Under the pieces are notes generated by a model, which did not search any database, was not told the DNA's origin, and saw only the letters and a list, made by a program, of their open reading frames with translations. The translations under genes and the position numbers were made by a program. Shown one piece after another: positions 38,059-47,350 of a stretch of 64,000 nucleotides of DNA. The DNA is from Hephaestia mangrovi. GTDB taxonomy: Bacteria; Pseudomonadota; Alphaproteobacteria; Sphingomonadales; Sphingomonadaceae. The stretch spans positions 248,001-312,000 of the forward strand of contig NZ_JAINVU010000001.1 in the NCBI RefSeq assembly GCF_019880555.1, given 5' to 3'. Position 1 is the stretch's first letter, and each line of letters begins with the position of its first letter.

Positions 38059-38780
38059 GCCGGCTCGAGCGCAGGGGCCAACCAGGGCGGAATGATCGCG
38101 TCGCCGAGCGATTCGACGCGACGCAATTCGACCATCAGGCCGAGATCGGGATAGGTCGCGCGGGTGCGGTCCCCCGGTTCGGATAGCGGCGCGACGACGA
38201 GGCGGCGATTGACCTTGGCGCGATAGTGCATGCGCGCGGTGTTTTCCTGGCCGACGTAACAGCCCTTGGTGAAATTGACGCCGTTCAGCTCAGCGGCGTT
38301 GCATTCGAGCCAGAGCGTCTCGCCCGACCCGAGCTCCGCCACGCCTTCGGTGACGCCGAGGCGGAGGCGATGCTCGCGCCAAGCCGAGGCCGGCGCCGCG
38401 GCCGGCGCGAGCCAGCGACGGCCGAGATCGGCGAGGCGAGGATCGGGCACGCCTTCGATGCCTGCGAGCGACCAATGGACGGCGCCCGCGGCGGGCTCGA
38501 TCGTGATCGCGCGACGCAGCCGATAGAGCGTCAGGCGCCTGGCCAGCGCCTCTGCCTGATCGGCCTCGCAATCGATCAGCACGGCATCGCCGTCGGCCCA
38601 GAGAATGAAATCGAACAGGGCCTTGCCTTGCGGGGTGAGGAGACCGGTCCACAGCGGGTGGGCCGCGTCCAGCGTGGCGACGTCGCTGGTGACCAGCCCC
38701 TGCAGGAAGCCGCGGACGTCATCGCCGGCGAGGCGGATCAGGGCGCGGTCGGCGAGCATCGTCGGGGTGGTTTCGGCCAT
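38052..38780 (-). CDS. ygfZ: Folate-binding protein YgfZ
   Basis: 242 residues of the GcvT-like folate-binding family involved in iron-sulfur cluster assembly and repair. The hallmark KGCYVGQE (in FTKGCYVGQENTARM) is present with its conserved Cys. The N-terminal part (IRLAGDDVRGFLQGLVTSDV) and middle (GLLTPQGKALFDFILW) are typical. It is divergent from pyrC, with 44 bp between starts. Confidence 0.92.
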   Translation of the reverse strand: MAETTPTMLADRALIRLAGDDVRGFLQGLVTSDVATLDAAHPLWTGLLTPQGKALFDFILWADGDAVLIDCEADQAEALARRLTLYRLRRAITIEPAAGAVHWSLAGIEGVPDPRLADLGRRWLAPAAAPASAWREHRLRLGVTEGVAELGSGETLWLECNAAELNGVNFTKGCYVGQENTARMHYRAKVNRRLVVAPLSEPGDRTRATYPDLGLMVELRRVESLGDAIIPPWLAPALEPAQ

Positions 38781-38824
38781 GGCGAACAGGTAGGGAGGCG
38801 CAGGACATAACGAAAGGGCTGGCG

Positions 38825-40153
38825 ATGGCGACGTTCGATCTCAAACTGAGCGGCGGGACAGTACACACGCCCGGCGGGCCGGTGCGGGCGGATGTCGGCA
38901 TATGCGACGGCAAGATCGTGGCGATCGGCGAGGCAGGCGATGCCGGGGAGGTGATCGATTGTACGGGATTGGACGTGCTGCCCGGCGTGATCGACACGCA
39001 GGTTCATTTCCGCGAGCCGGGCATGATCCACAAGGAGGATCTGGAAACCGGCAGCCGGGCCGCAGTGCTCGGCGGCGTGACCGCGGTGTTCGAGATGCCC
39101 AACACCAAGCCCAATACCGACAGCGCCGAGGCGATCGCCGACAAGCTGGCGCGCGCCAAGGGGCGGATGTGGTGCGACCATGCGTTCTACGTCGGCGCGA
39201 CCAACGCCAATGCGGCCGCGCTGGCCGAACTGGAGCGGTTGCCGGGGACGGCGGGGGTCAAGATCTTCATGGGCGCCTCGACCGGGGACTTGCTGGTTTC
39301 GGAGGATTCGAGCCTGGCGGACGTGCTCGCTTCGGGCCATCGGCGGGTGGCGATCCATGCCGAGGACGAGCATCGGATGAACGATCGCAAGGGAGAACGC
39401 GTCGCCGGCGACCCCGCGTCGCACCCGGTGTGGCGCGACGACGAGAGCGCGATGCTGGCGACGCAGCGCATCCTGAAGCTGGCGCGAGCGGCGAAGCGGC
39501 GCATCCACGTGCTGCACGTGACGACGCCCGCCGAGCTCGAACTGCTCGGACGGAACAAGGATATCGCGACCTGCGAAGTGACGCCGCAACACCTGACGCT
39601 GGCCGGCGAGGAAGCGTATCCGCGGCTGGGGACGCTGGCGCAGATGAACCCGCCGATCCGATCCGGTGCGCATCGCGATGGCCTGTGGCACTGGCTCAAC
39701 CAGGGCGTGCCCGACGTGATCGGATCCGACCATGCGCCGCATACGCTGGAGGAGAAAGGCAAGGCCTATCCCGACTCGCCAAGCGGCATGCCGGGCGTGC
39801 AGACGCTGCTGCCGCTGCTGCTCGATCATGTCGCCAAGGGGCGGATGAGCTTGCAGCGATTGATCGAGCTGACCTCGGCCGGCGCGCAGCGGATTTTCGG
39901 GATCGTCGGCAAGGGCCGGATCGCGGCGGGCTATGACGCCGATTTCTCGATCGTCGACCTGAAATCGCAATGGACGATCGACGAGAGCTGGCTTGCCTCG
40001 CGCGCGGGCTGGTCTCCGTTCACGGGGATGGCGCTGACCGGCCGGCCGGTGGGAACCATCATCCGCGGCCGGCGCGTGATGTGGGAGGGCGTGCTTGCTG
40101 ATACGGCGAGCGGCGCGCCGATCCGGTTCGAGGCGACCGAATTCGCGGCCTGA
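38825..40153 (+). CDS. pyrC: Dihydroorotase
   Basis: Closes the pyrimidine ring by making dihydroorotate from carbamoyl-aspartate. 442 residues of the class I (long) type. The first metal motif is DTQVHFREPG and the last GSDHAPHTLEEKG. Further signatures are FEMPNTKPNT and MNPPIRSGAHRDGLW. The amidohydrolase ends VGTIIRGRRVMWEG. Family enzymes also include hydantoinases and allantoinases, but PNTKPNT and NPPIRS favour dihydroorotase. Confidence 0.92.
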   Translation: MATFDLKLSGGTVHTPGGPVRADVGICDGKIVAIGEAGDAGEVIDCTGLDVLPGVIDTQVHFREPGMIHKEDLETGSRAAVLGGVTAVFEMPNTKPNTDSAEAIADKLARAKGRMWCDHAFYVGATNANAAALAELERLPGTAGVKIFMGASTGDLLVSEDSSLADVLASGHRRVAIHAEDEHRMNDRKGERVAGDPASHPVWRDDESAMLATQRILKLARAAKRRIHVLHVTTPAELELLGRNKDIATCEVTPQHLTLAGEEAYPRLGTLAQMNPPIRSGAHRDGLWHWLNQGVPDVIGSDHAPHTLEEKGKAYPDSPSGMPGVQTLLPLLLDHVAKGRMSLQRLIELTSAGAQRIFGIVGKGRIAAGYDADFSIVDLKSQWTIDESWLASRAGWSPFTGMALTGRPVGTIIRGRRVMWEGVLADTASGAPIRFEATEFAA

Positions 40154-40156
40154 CCG

Positions 40157-41113
40157 GTGCGCATCAACCGCGCGATCTACCATGATCTGCTGGTGGCGCG
40201 GCGCGAGACGGCAGCGGCACTGGCGGGGTGGAGCGACCGATTGCTCGTGCTGGCGGGGCTGGCGCTGATCGTCGCGGGGACGCGGCAAGCGACCGCGGAC
40301 GCGCCGATCCGGGCGATCGAGGGCATCGCCCTGCTGATCGGCGGCGCGATCGGCCTGGAATGCGGTCGGCTGGCGGCGCGGCGCCTGAGCTTCCATCGCG
40401 ATGCCTATCTGTTCGCCGCCGATGTGCTGTCGCGCGCCGGCGGCTGGCGATATCGGCTAGGCGTGGGGTCGGTGGTGGCGCTGGTCGTTGCCAGCACGGC
40501 GGTGGTGATCGATCGGCGTGCCGCGTTTCCGGCGCTGGCGGGGGCGACCGCCGGACTTGCGCTGGCATTCGCGAACCAGCGAGCGGGCGCGCGGCTGACC
40601 GGTTCGGTTCGACCGAGCACCGACCTGCTGCGCCATGGCGTGGGCGCGACCGGTGCGCTGGCGATTGCGACGCTGCCATTGTGGTGGCCGACCGCGCCGG
40701 CCTGGGTTCCGGCGCTGCCGATCGCGGCGATCGTTGCGATGATGAGCCCCGCCGACGCCGAGGTGGTTCGATTCGAGGCGCGGATCGGTCGTCGGCCGTT
40801 GACGGCACTCGTGCGGTTGCGGCGTGCGGCATTGTGGCTGATCGGGCTGACGTTGATCGAGGCGATCGTCGAAGGACCGGCGGCGGCGGGGATCGCCGCG
40901 CTGATCGGGCTCATTCTCTTGTGGTGGGCGGCGTTGCGGCTGCTGGCCTGGCGGATGGCCGGACGGCGCAGCGGCGAACTGATCGTGATGGCGCTCGCCG
41001 CGGCGAGCGGCGTTGCCGGTGCGTTGGCGATCGTGCTGGCGCCGGCTGCGCTGGCGGCGGGATCGATATGGCTGTGGCGGCGATCCCGCACGGCGACATG
41101 GTTGATCGCATGA
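40157..41113 (+). CDS. Multi-pass membrane protein, likely ABC exporter permease
   Basis: 318 residues from a GTG three bases after pyrC. About eight or nine hydrophobic segments span the length (for example LLVLAGLALIVAG, VVALVVASTAVVI, ALPIAAIVAMM, LIVMALAAASGVAGALAIVL). No soluble domain. The stop overlaps the start of an ABC ATPase (ATGA), which makes it that ATPase's permease. No close family recognised; substrate unknown. Confidence 0.7.
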   Translation: MRINRAIYHDLLVARRETAAALAGWSDRLLVLAGLALIVAGTRQATADAPIRAIEGIALLIGGAIGLECGRLAARRLSFHRDAYLFAADVLSRAGGWRYRLGVGSVVALVVASTAVVIDRRAAFPALAGATAGLALAFANQRAGARLTGSVRPSTDLLRHGVGATGALAIATLPLWWPTAPAWVPALPIAAIVAMMSPADAEVVRFEARIGRRPLTALVRLRRAALWLIGLTLIEAIVEGPAAAGIAALIGLILLWWAALRLLAWRMAGRRSGELIVMALAAASGVAGALAIVLAPAALAAGSIWLWRRSRTATWLIA

Positions 41114-41829
41114 CCAGCCTGGCGGTCGAGCAGCTTCGCGTCGAGCGTAATGGCGCGATCGTGGTCGATGGCGTCGGGCTCGGCGTCGACGGCGGCAAGT
41201 GGTGCGGGGTGATCGGCGCCAACGGATCGGGCAAGACCAGCCTGTTGCGGGCGATCGCCGGGCGCTTGCCCACGGCGGCGGGCCGGTTGCTGATCGACGG
41301 CGTGGACCATGCCGGCGATCGCGCCGCGCGCGCCCGGCGGATCGGGTTCGCGCCGCCGATCGAGACGCTGCCCGATGCCCTGCGCACGCGGGACGTGCTG
41401 CGGCTGGCAGGTGACACACTGGATGCCGCGATCGAGCGATTGGGGCCATTGCGATCGGCTTTGGGGATCGACGCCCTGATCGATCGGACGATCGGAACCT
41501 GCTCGGCGGGCATGCGGCAACGCGTGGCGATCGCCTGTGCGTTTGCCGGCGGACATGATGCGGTGGTGCTCGACGAGCCGTTCAACTGGCTCGATCCGGT
41601 AGCGGCGTATGACGTACGGATGGCGCTGCGGCAGATGGTAGAGCGCGGATTGCTGCTGGTGACGGCGCTGCACGATCTCGCGACGCTGATCGCGGCGTGC
41701 GACCAGGGCTTGCTGCTGAGCGACGGCAAGGCGGCCTTGACGATCGATCCGGCCGATCTGGTTGCAGCGCGGGCGGCGCCGGCGGATTTCGAGCGGCGGA
41801 TGATCGGGTTGCTGCGCGGGCGATCCTGA
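41110..41829 (+). CDS. ABC transporter ATP-binding protein
   Basis: 239 residues from the ATG at 41110; an in-frame ATG at 41098 is possible. Walker A is IGANGSGKTSLLRAIAG. The signature is degenerate (CSAGMRQRVAIA instead of LSGGQ), Walker B is AVVLDEPFNWLD, and the H-loop is VTALHDLATL. The size and the single upstream permease suggest an exporter similar in layout to CcmA-type systems. Substrate unknown. Confidence 0.85.
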   Translation: MTSLAVEQLRVERNGAIVVDGVGLGVDGGKWCGVIGANGSGKTSLLRAIAGRLPTAAGRLLIDGVDHAGDRAARARRIGFAPPIETLPDALRTRDVLRLAGDTLDAAIERLGPLRSALGIDALIDRTIGTCSAGMRQRVAIACAFAGGHDAVVLDEPFNWLDPVAAYDVRMALRQMVERGLLLVTALHDLATLIAACDQGLLLSDGKAALTIDPADLVAARAAPADFERRMIGLLRGRS

Positions 41830-41904
41830 TCGGCGGGTTACGGATACGGTGCGGCCGACAGGGTGTCAGGATCGAACCGGCGCCAGCGAGCTTGTTTCAG
41901 GACC

Positions 41905-41978
41905 GATGTGCTTCATCGCCGTTGAGCGCGCCGGCCGGCGTTGCGCCATGGATGCTGAAACGAGTTCAGCATGACGGC
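41905..41978. repeat. Palindromic repeat, copy 3 (inverted)
   Basis: Contains CCATGGATGCTGAAACGAG then TTCAGCATGACGG. It matches, in reverse orientation, the copy at 63927-64000, including the flank GCTTC-TC-CCGTTGAGCGC. It fills the gap between the ABC ATPase and the GH130-like gene, where both genes converge. Confidence 0.75.
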
Positions 41979-41995
41979 AATTCAGGGGCCGCAGA

Positions 41996-42904
41996 CTAGC
42001 TGCGCCGGATGCAGGCGCGGGCGAGGCGGCGGTCCTCGAGCGAATAATAGAGCCATACGGCATCGTCACGGTCGATGACCGACGCAGCGAAGGCGATGTC
42101 GGTGGCGGTGCGGTCGGCGACCGGGGGTGGGGTGATGAGCGGCTCGATGCCGCGATCGACGACATGGCGGCAGTCGCGATCGAACGCGACCCAGCCGATC
42201 CGCCAGCGCGCGTCATGCGTCGCGCCGTTGTAGAACATCACGGGAAAGCCGGGATCGGTCATCAGCATCGGGCCGGTGGAGAGATGCCAATTATCCCACG
42301 ATTCCTTGCGCGGCAGGAACGGGGTGGGCTGTTCCTCCCAAGGCCCGGCCGGGCCATCGCCGATCGCCAGGCCGACGCGCGAGGCCTCTCCGGTCGCATA
42401 TTCGTACCACAGGCGCCAATGGCCGTCGGCAGTGCGGCCGATCGTCGCCTCCTTGGTGTTGCCGGTCGATTTGGTCGATGCGAGCGCGATACCCTGTTTG
42501 ACGAGGCGATCGGGTGACGGGCCGGTCGCATAGAGCATGTTGCCATGGGCGTGATCGGCGGCGACGCCCGTATAATAGACGATGTAGCCGTCATCGGTGC
42601 GAACCACGGTGGGATCTTCGACACCGCCGCGATCGAGCGCATCGGGGCCGGGCGTCAGCGCGGGATTGTCGTCCATCTGAAAGACGATGCCGTTGTCGCT
42701 CCAGCCCGCCCAGATCATGCCTGTATCGGTGCGATCGCCGCCGGCGGGCGGCACCGCGCGGACCATGATGCCGAGACGGCCGTCGGGCTCGGTCCAGACA
42801 TAGGGGCTCATCAGATTGCGCTCGGATAGCGCCGATGGGCCTTCGAGGATGACCGGTTCGAGCGCCTCGACATTGAAATCGATCCGGGTGGTGCGCCGCG
42901 TCAT
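41996..42904 (-). CDS. GH130-like beta-mannoside phosphorylase/hydrolase
   Basis: 302 residues with a five-bladed propeller pattern: LSERNLMSPYVWTEPDG, GGVEDPTVVRTDDGYIVYYTG, NTKEATIGRTADGHWRLWYEY, GPMLMTDPGFPVMFYNGA and AVWLYYSLEDRRLARACIRR. The VEDPTVV stretch and the YYSLED ending resemble family 130 enzymes, which act on beta-mannosides; GH43 is the alternative fold relative. Its start overlaps the stop of the upstream SDR gene (ATGA). The shared operon suggests sugar catabolism. Confidence 0.75.
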   Translation of the reverse strand: MTRRTTRIDFNVEALEPVILEGPSALSERNLMSPYVWTEPDGRLGIMVRAVPPAGGDRTDTGMIWAGWSDNGIVFQMDDNPALTPGPDALDRGGVEDPTVVRTDDGYIVYYTGVAADHAHGNMLYATGPSPDRLVKQGIALASTKSTGNTKEATIGRTADGHWRLWYEYATGEASRVGLAIGDGPAGPWEEQPTPFLPRKESWDNWHLSTGPMLMTDPGFPVMFYNGATHDARWRIGWVAFDRDCRHVVDRGIEPLITPPPVADRTATDIAFAASVIDRDDAVWLYYSLEDRRLARACIRRS

Positions 42905-43671
42905 GCGCCGACGCCCAGCAGGAGCGACAGCCCGCCATCGACGGTGAACGAGGCGCCGGTGACGTAGCTGGCTTCATCCGAGGCGAGCCAGCGCGCCATG
43001 GCGGCGACTTCCTCCGGCCGGCCAGCGCGCCCGATCGGGATATTCGCTTCGAGCTTGTGGCGATAGGCGAGGTCTTCGACCGCGCGCTCGTTCATCGGCG
43101 TGAGGATCATGCCGGGGCGGATCGAATTGACCCGGATGTGGTTGCGCGCTTCCTCGATCGCCAGCGTTTCGACGAGGTTGGTAACGCCGGCCTTGGCCGC
43201 GCAATAATCGGCGCCGCCGGCGCGGACGACCGCGGCGTGGATCGAGGAAATGTGGATCAGGGCCGCCGGGCCGCTGGCCTTTTCCCTGCCACGGATGAAG
43301 CGGCGCGAGACGTTGAACGCGCCGGTCAGGTCCGTCGCGATCATGTGCTGCCATTGCGTGTCGGCCATGTCACGCACCTTGACGCCCGCCATGTTGATGC
43401 CGGCTGAATTGACTGCGACCGAGGCCGGGCCGAACGCCCGTTCGGCTTCGGAAAAGGCGCGATCGACCGAGGCCGGATCGGCGACGTCGCACTGGATCGC
43501 TCGCGCGGTGCCGCCGGCCTTTTCGACGGCCGCGACCGATAAGGACGCGGCGGCGGTGTCGTTGAAATAGAACACGGCGACGGCGTCGCCGATTGCGCCG
43601 AAGGCCGCCGCGCACGCCGCGCCGATTCCCGATTCGGCGCCGGTGACGACGACGCTGCGCTGGTTGGTCAT
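42901..43671 (-). CDS. Short-chain dehydrogenase/reductase
   Basis: 256 residues of classical SDR type. The cofactor motif is VVVTGAESGIGAACAAAFG. VNSAGINMAG is the NNAG-type strand, Ser is in IHISSIHAA, and the catalytic Tyr-Lys is in DYCAAKAGVTN. It ends VTGASFTVDGGLSLLLG. Sequence style is that of glucose or polyol dehydrogenases. Translationally coupled to the GH130-like gene downstream. Confidence 0.88.
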   Translation of the reverse strand: MTNQRSVVVTGAESGIGAACAAAFGAIGDAVAVFYFNDTAAASLSVAAVEKAGGTARAIQCDVADPASVDRAFSEAERAFGPASVAVNSAGINMAGVKVRDMADTQWQHMIATDLTGAFNVSRRFIRGREKASGPAALIHISSIHAAVVRAGGADYCAAKAGVTNLVETLAIEEARNHIRVNSIRPGMILTPMNERAVEDLAYRHKLEANIPIGRAGRPEEVAAMARWLASDEASYVTGASFTVDGGLSLLLGVGA

Positions 43672-43758
43672 TTTGTTCTCCGCTGGTTCGCAGGGTCAAC
43701 GCCGGCGGCGCGGGCGCGGTTGCGTGAAAAATCCTTCATCAAAACGGGGAGAAGCGGG

Positions 43759-44307
43759 ATGGATGTGGATGCGCTGATCGACGCGGTGATCGCGCGTGAG
43801 GGCGGCTATGGCACCGATCCGGCCGATCGTGGCGGCGCGACCTGCTGGGGCATCACCGAGACGGTGGCGCGGCAACAGGGCTATAGCGGGGCGATGCGCG
43901 ACATGCCGCGCGACACGGCCCGGGCGATCTACAAGCGGCTTTACTGGGAGCGGCCGGGGCTCGACCGGGTAGCCGAGCGGGCGCCGAGGCTGGCCGCTGA
44001 ATTGTTCGATACCGGCGTCAACATGGGGCCGGCGGTGGCGGCGGGCTTCGTGCAGCGCGCGCTGAACGCGCTCAATCGCGGGGCGAGCGATTATCCCGAC
44101 GTCGCCGTGGATGGCGCGATCGGCGCACAGACGCTGGCGGCGCTCGACGGCTATCTGCGGCGGCGGGGCGCGGCGGGGGAGGCGGTGCTGATCCGCGCGG
44201 TCGATGCCCTGCAGGGCGCGCGCTACATCGATCTTGCCGAGGCGCGGCCGGCGGACGAGGCATTCGTTTATGGTTGGCTGGCCAACCGGGTCGGCGGCCA
44301 TGACTGA
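43759..44307 (+). CDS. GH108 endolysin with PG-binding domain (GTA-type)
   Basis: 182 residues from the ATG at 43759 (Shine-Dalgarno GGGAGAAG). The N-terminal GH108 domain has the catalytic Glu in AREGGYGTDPADRGGATCWG, followed by KRLYWERPGLD. A C-terminal peptidoglycan-binding domain covers about residues 70-180 (AAELFDTGVNMGPAVAAGF, VDGAIGAQTLAAL). It matches the endolysin of Rhodobacter-type gene transfer agents in domain type. No signal peptide, so it needs the holin next to it. The start of the holin gene overlaps its end by 8 bp. Confidence 0.88.
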   Translation: MDVDALIDAVIAREGGYGTDPADRGGATCWGITETVARQQGYSGAMRDMPRDTARAIYKRLYWERPGLDRVAERAPRLAAELFDTGVNMGPAVAAGFVQRALNALNRGASDYPDVAVDGAIGAQTLAALDGYLRRRGAAGEAVLIRAVDALQGARYIDLAEARPADEAFVYGWLANRVGGHD

Positions 44308-44554
44308 GCCGGGCGACGACGGCTGGACGCGCCGGGCGCGGCCGACCTTCCTCTACGTGATGTATGCGATGATCCTGTGGGCGATCCCGATGGGGCTGAT
44401 CGCGGCGATCGATGCGGCGCGCGCGGCGGCGATGACCGCAGCGATCGCGGCTTATCTGCGCGCGATCCCGGAGCCGCTCTACACGCTCTTCGGCACCGGG
44501 TATCTCGGCTACACCGTCGCGCGGCAATGGGGGAAGGCGAAGGGGCAGCCTTGA
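44300..44554 (+). CDS. Holin, GTA release type
   Basis: 84 residues with two clear transmembrane segments: TFLYVMYAMILWAIPMGLI and PLYTLFGTGYLGYTVA, and a short hydrophobic stretch between. The C-terminus is Lys-rich (RQWGKAKG). RRARPTFLYVMYA and LFGTGYLGYTVARQW resemble the GTA_holin_3TM family. It overlaps the endolysin gene, forming a lysis cassette. It lies 9.5 kb from the GTA-like head genes, as in Rhodobacter, where lysis genes sit apart. Confidence 0.78.
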   Translation: MTEPGDDGWTRRARPTFLYVMYAMILWAIPMGLIAAIDAARAAAMTAAIAAYLRAIPEPLYTLFGTGYLGYTVARQWGKAKGQP

Positions 44555-44570
44555 TGCCCCGTCCGCCGCT

Positions 44571-45752
<1,182 letters not shown>

Positions 45753-45755
45753 TTA

Positions 45756-45788
45756 GTTAACGCTCGCGGTTGCCAATTCGTTAACGCT
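45756..45788. promoter_or_regulatory. Direct repeat GTTAACGCT upstream of ccrM
   Basis: GTTAACGCT occurs at 45756-45764 and 45780-45788, exactly 24 bp apart. The TTAAC core resembles a CtrA half-site, although the TTAA-N7-TTAA spacing of full CtrA sites is not present. It lies 64-96 bp before the ccrM start. Confidence 0.4.
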
Positions 45789-45819
45789 GCGGAACATTTT
45801 TGGACCATAGGCAGATGTT

Positions 45820-45873
45820 GAGTCCGCCGCGCGGCGCGAGACTCAACCCCTAGTGGTGTGACTCGAAAGACTC
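45820..45873. promoter_or_regulatory. Cluster of four GANTC methylation sites
   Basis: GAGTC at 45820, and GACTC at 45840, 45860 and 45869, fall within 54 bp upstream of ccrM, running into the rnhB end. They are the target motif of the enzyme the gene encodes. A cluster this dense suggests that promoter methylation state feeds back on ccrM, as in Caulobacter. Confidence 0.6.
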
Positions 45874-46478
45874 ACATCGACCGTAAGTGGCAATTCGGCC
45901 TGGGCGACAGGCGCGAAGCTGCGGCGGTGGAGCGGGCAGGGGCCATGCTCGCGCAGCGCGCGCAGGTGCCCGGGCGCCGAATAGCCCTTGTTGGTATGCC
46001 AGCCGTAGAGCGGATACGTCTCGGCATGGGCGATCATGATCGTGTCGCGGGTGTGCTTGGCGATGATCGAGGCGGCGGCGATGCACATCGCCTGCGCGTC
46101 ACCGCCGACGATCGGCGTCGCGGGATAGCGCCAGCGGGGCAGGCGGTTACCGTCGACGAGAACATGGCCGGGCGCGCAGCCCAGCGCGTCGACCGCGAGC
46201 GTCATCGCCTTCATCGTCGCCCAGTAGATATTGAGCTGATCGATCTCCTCGGCCTCGACCACGCCGATGCCGACGATCGCGCAGGCCATCAGCCGGTCGT
46301 GGAGGCGATGACGCTCGGCGGCGGTCAGCTTCTTCGAATCATCGATGCCCCGCGGGCACCCGCGCTCGGGCAGGATCACCGCCGCAGCCACCACCGGTCC
46401 GGCAAGCGGCCCGCGCCCGGCTTCGTCGACGCCGGCAACGGGGGCGAGGTGAAGCTGTTCGTGTTTGCGGCTCGGCAT
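45843..46478 (-). CDS. rnhB: Ribonuclease HII
   Basis: Cuts at single ribonucleotides and RNA-DNA junctions. 211 residues from the ATG at 46478. The active site has VAGVDEAGRGPLAGPVV (Asp and Glu), IDDSKKLT and the later Asp in HVLVDGNRLPR, with ASIIAKHTRD as the fourth block. Its start overlaps the thiD stop by one base (TGATG). The rnhB-ccrM pairing is common in alphaproteobacteria. Confidence 0.95.
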   Translation of the reverse strand: MPSRKHEQLHLAPVAGVDEAGRGPLAGPVVAAAVILPERGCPRGIDDSKKLTAAERHRLHDRLMACAIVGIGVVEAEEIDQLNIYWATMKAMTLAVDALGCAPGHVLVDGNRLPRWRYPATPIVGGDAQAMCIAAASIIAKHTRDTIMIAHAETYPLYGWHTNKGYSAPGHLRALREHGPCPLHRRSFAPVAQAELPLTVDVSLSSHTTRG

Positions 46479-47350
46479 CAACCTTCCAGCTCTTCGTACG
46501 GATTATGGCCGAGCGCATGCCCGATCGGCCCATGACCTTCGCCGAAACCGGGCGCGCTGATCAAGGCGATCCGGGTGAAACGGACGGCATCGGCGAACGC
46601 TTCGTCGATTGGCATCCCCCGCGCAAGCCCGGTGGTGAGCGCGCTGGCGAAGGTGCAGCCGGTGCCGTGGGTGTCGTCTGTATCGAGGCGCTTGCCGTCG
46701 AGTTCGCCCAACTGCTGGCCGGTCGGAGCCAACAGGCTGTCGACCACGCGCGGGCCGCTGCCGTGGCCGCCCTTGACGGCGAGGTGACAGCCGTGTGCCA
46801 GCACCGCGTCGACCCCGCCGAGCGCCTCGAGTTCGGGCGCGTTGGGCGTTACCACGCTCGCGACGTCCATCAATCGGGCGAAGGCCGCGATGGTCGCCGC
46901 ATCGGCGAGCGTCGAGCCCGACGTGGCGATCATCACCGGATCGAACACGATCGGGATATGATCGTCACCGCTATGGCGGCTGGCTCCGATCTCCGGTGCC
47001 TGTTCGTGCGACTCCGGCTGGGCGACCGGTTCTCGACGGCGGGGAAATGACGGGGCGGCGAGATAATCGGCCACCGCGTTGGCCGTCTCCGCCGAGCCGA
47101 GCATGCCGATCTTCACCGCATCGACGCCGAGATCACTGACCACCGATTCAATCTGGGCGAGCACCATCTCGGCCGGCACGGGCATCACCTGTTGGACGCC
47201 GAGCGTGTTCTGCGCGGTGATCGCGGTGATTGCGGTCATCGCGTGGCCGCCGAGCATCGTCACCGTCTTGATGTCGGCCTGAATGCCGGCACCACCGCCC
47301 GAATCGGAGCCGGCGATGATCAGGACGCGGGGGATGCGGCCGGTTGTCAC
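46478..47350 (-). CDS. thiD: HMP/HMP-phosphate kinase with an extra inserted segment
   Basis: Phosphorylates the pyrimidine of thiamine. 290 residues from a GTG that overlaps the DUF1993 stop. Substrate and nucleotide motifs are intact: IAGSDSGGGAGIQADIKT, TAITAQNTLGVQ, KIGMLGS and the catalytic DTDDTHGTGCTF. Residues about 100-131 are an extra, polar, Arg/Pro-rich piece (starting PSFPRRREPVAQPESHEQ, ending ASRHSGDDH) not seen in usual ThiD. E. coli ThiD has 266 residues, and the excess matches the insertion. See the finding on the repeat. Confidence 0.93.
   Translation of the reverse strand: MTTGRIPRVLIIAGSDSGGGAGIQADIKTVTMLGGHAMTAITAITAQNTLGVQQVMPVPAEMVLAQIESVVSDLGVDAVKIGMLGSAETANAVADYLAAPSFPRRREPVAQPESHEQAPEIGASRHSGDDHIPIVFDPVMIATSGSTLADAATIAAFARLMDVASVVTPNAPELEALGGVDAVLAHGCHLAVKGGHGSGPRVVDSLLAPTGQQLGELDGKRLDTDDTHGTGCTFASALTTGLARGMPIDEAFADAVRFTRIALISAPGFGEGHGPIGHALGHNPYEELEG
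46958..47053 (-). repeat. Repeat-like element inserted in frame inside thiD
   Basis: 96 bp, a multiple of three, encode the 32 extra ThiD residues. The coding strand begins CCGTCATTTCCCCGCC and ends GCGGTGACGATC. SFPRRRE and RHSGDD are the typical translation of sphingomonad dispersed CGTCATTCCCGCG-type repeats. The insertion falls at a surface loop between a helix and the IPIVFDPVM strand. Confidence 0.65.
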
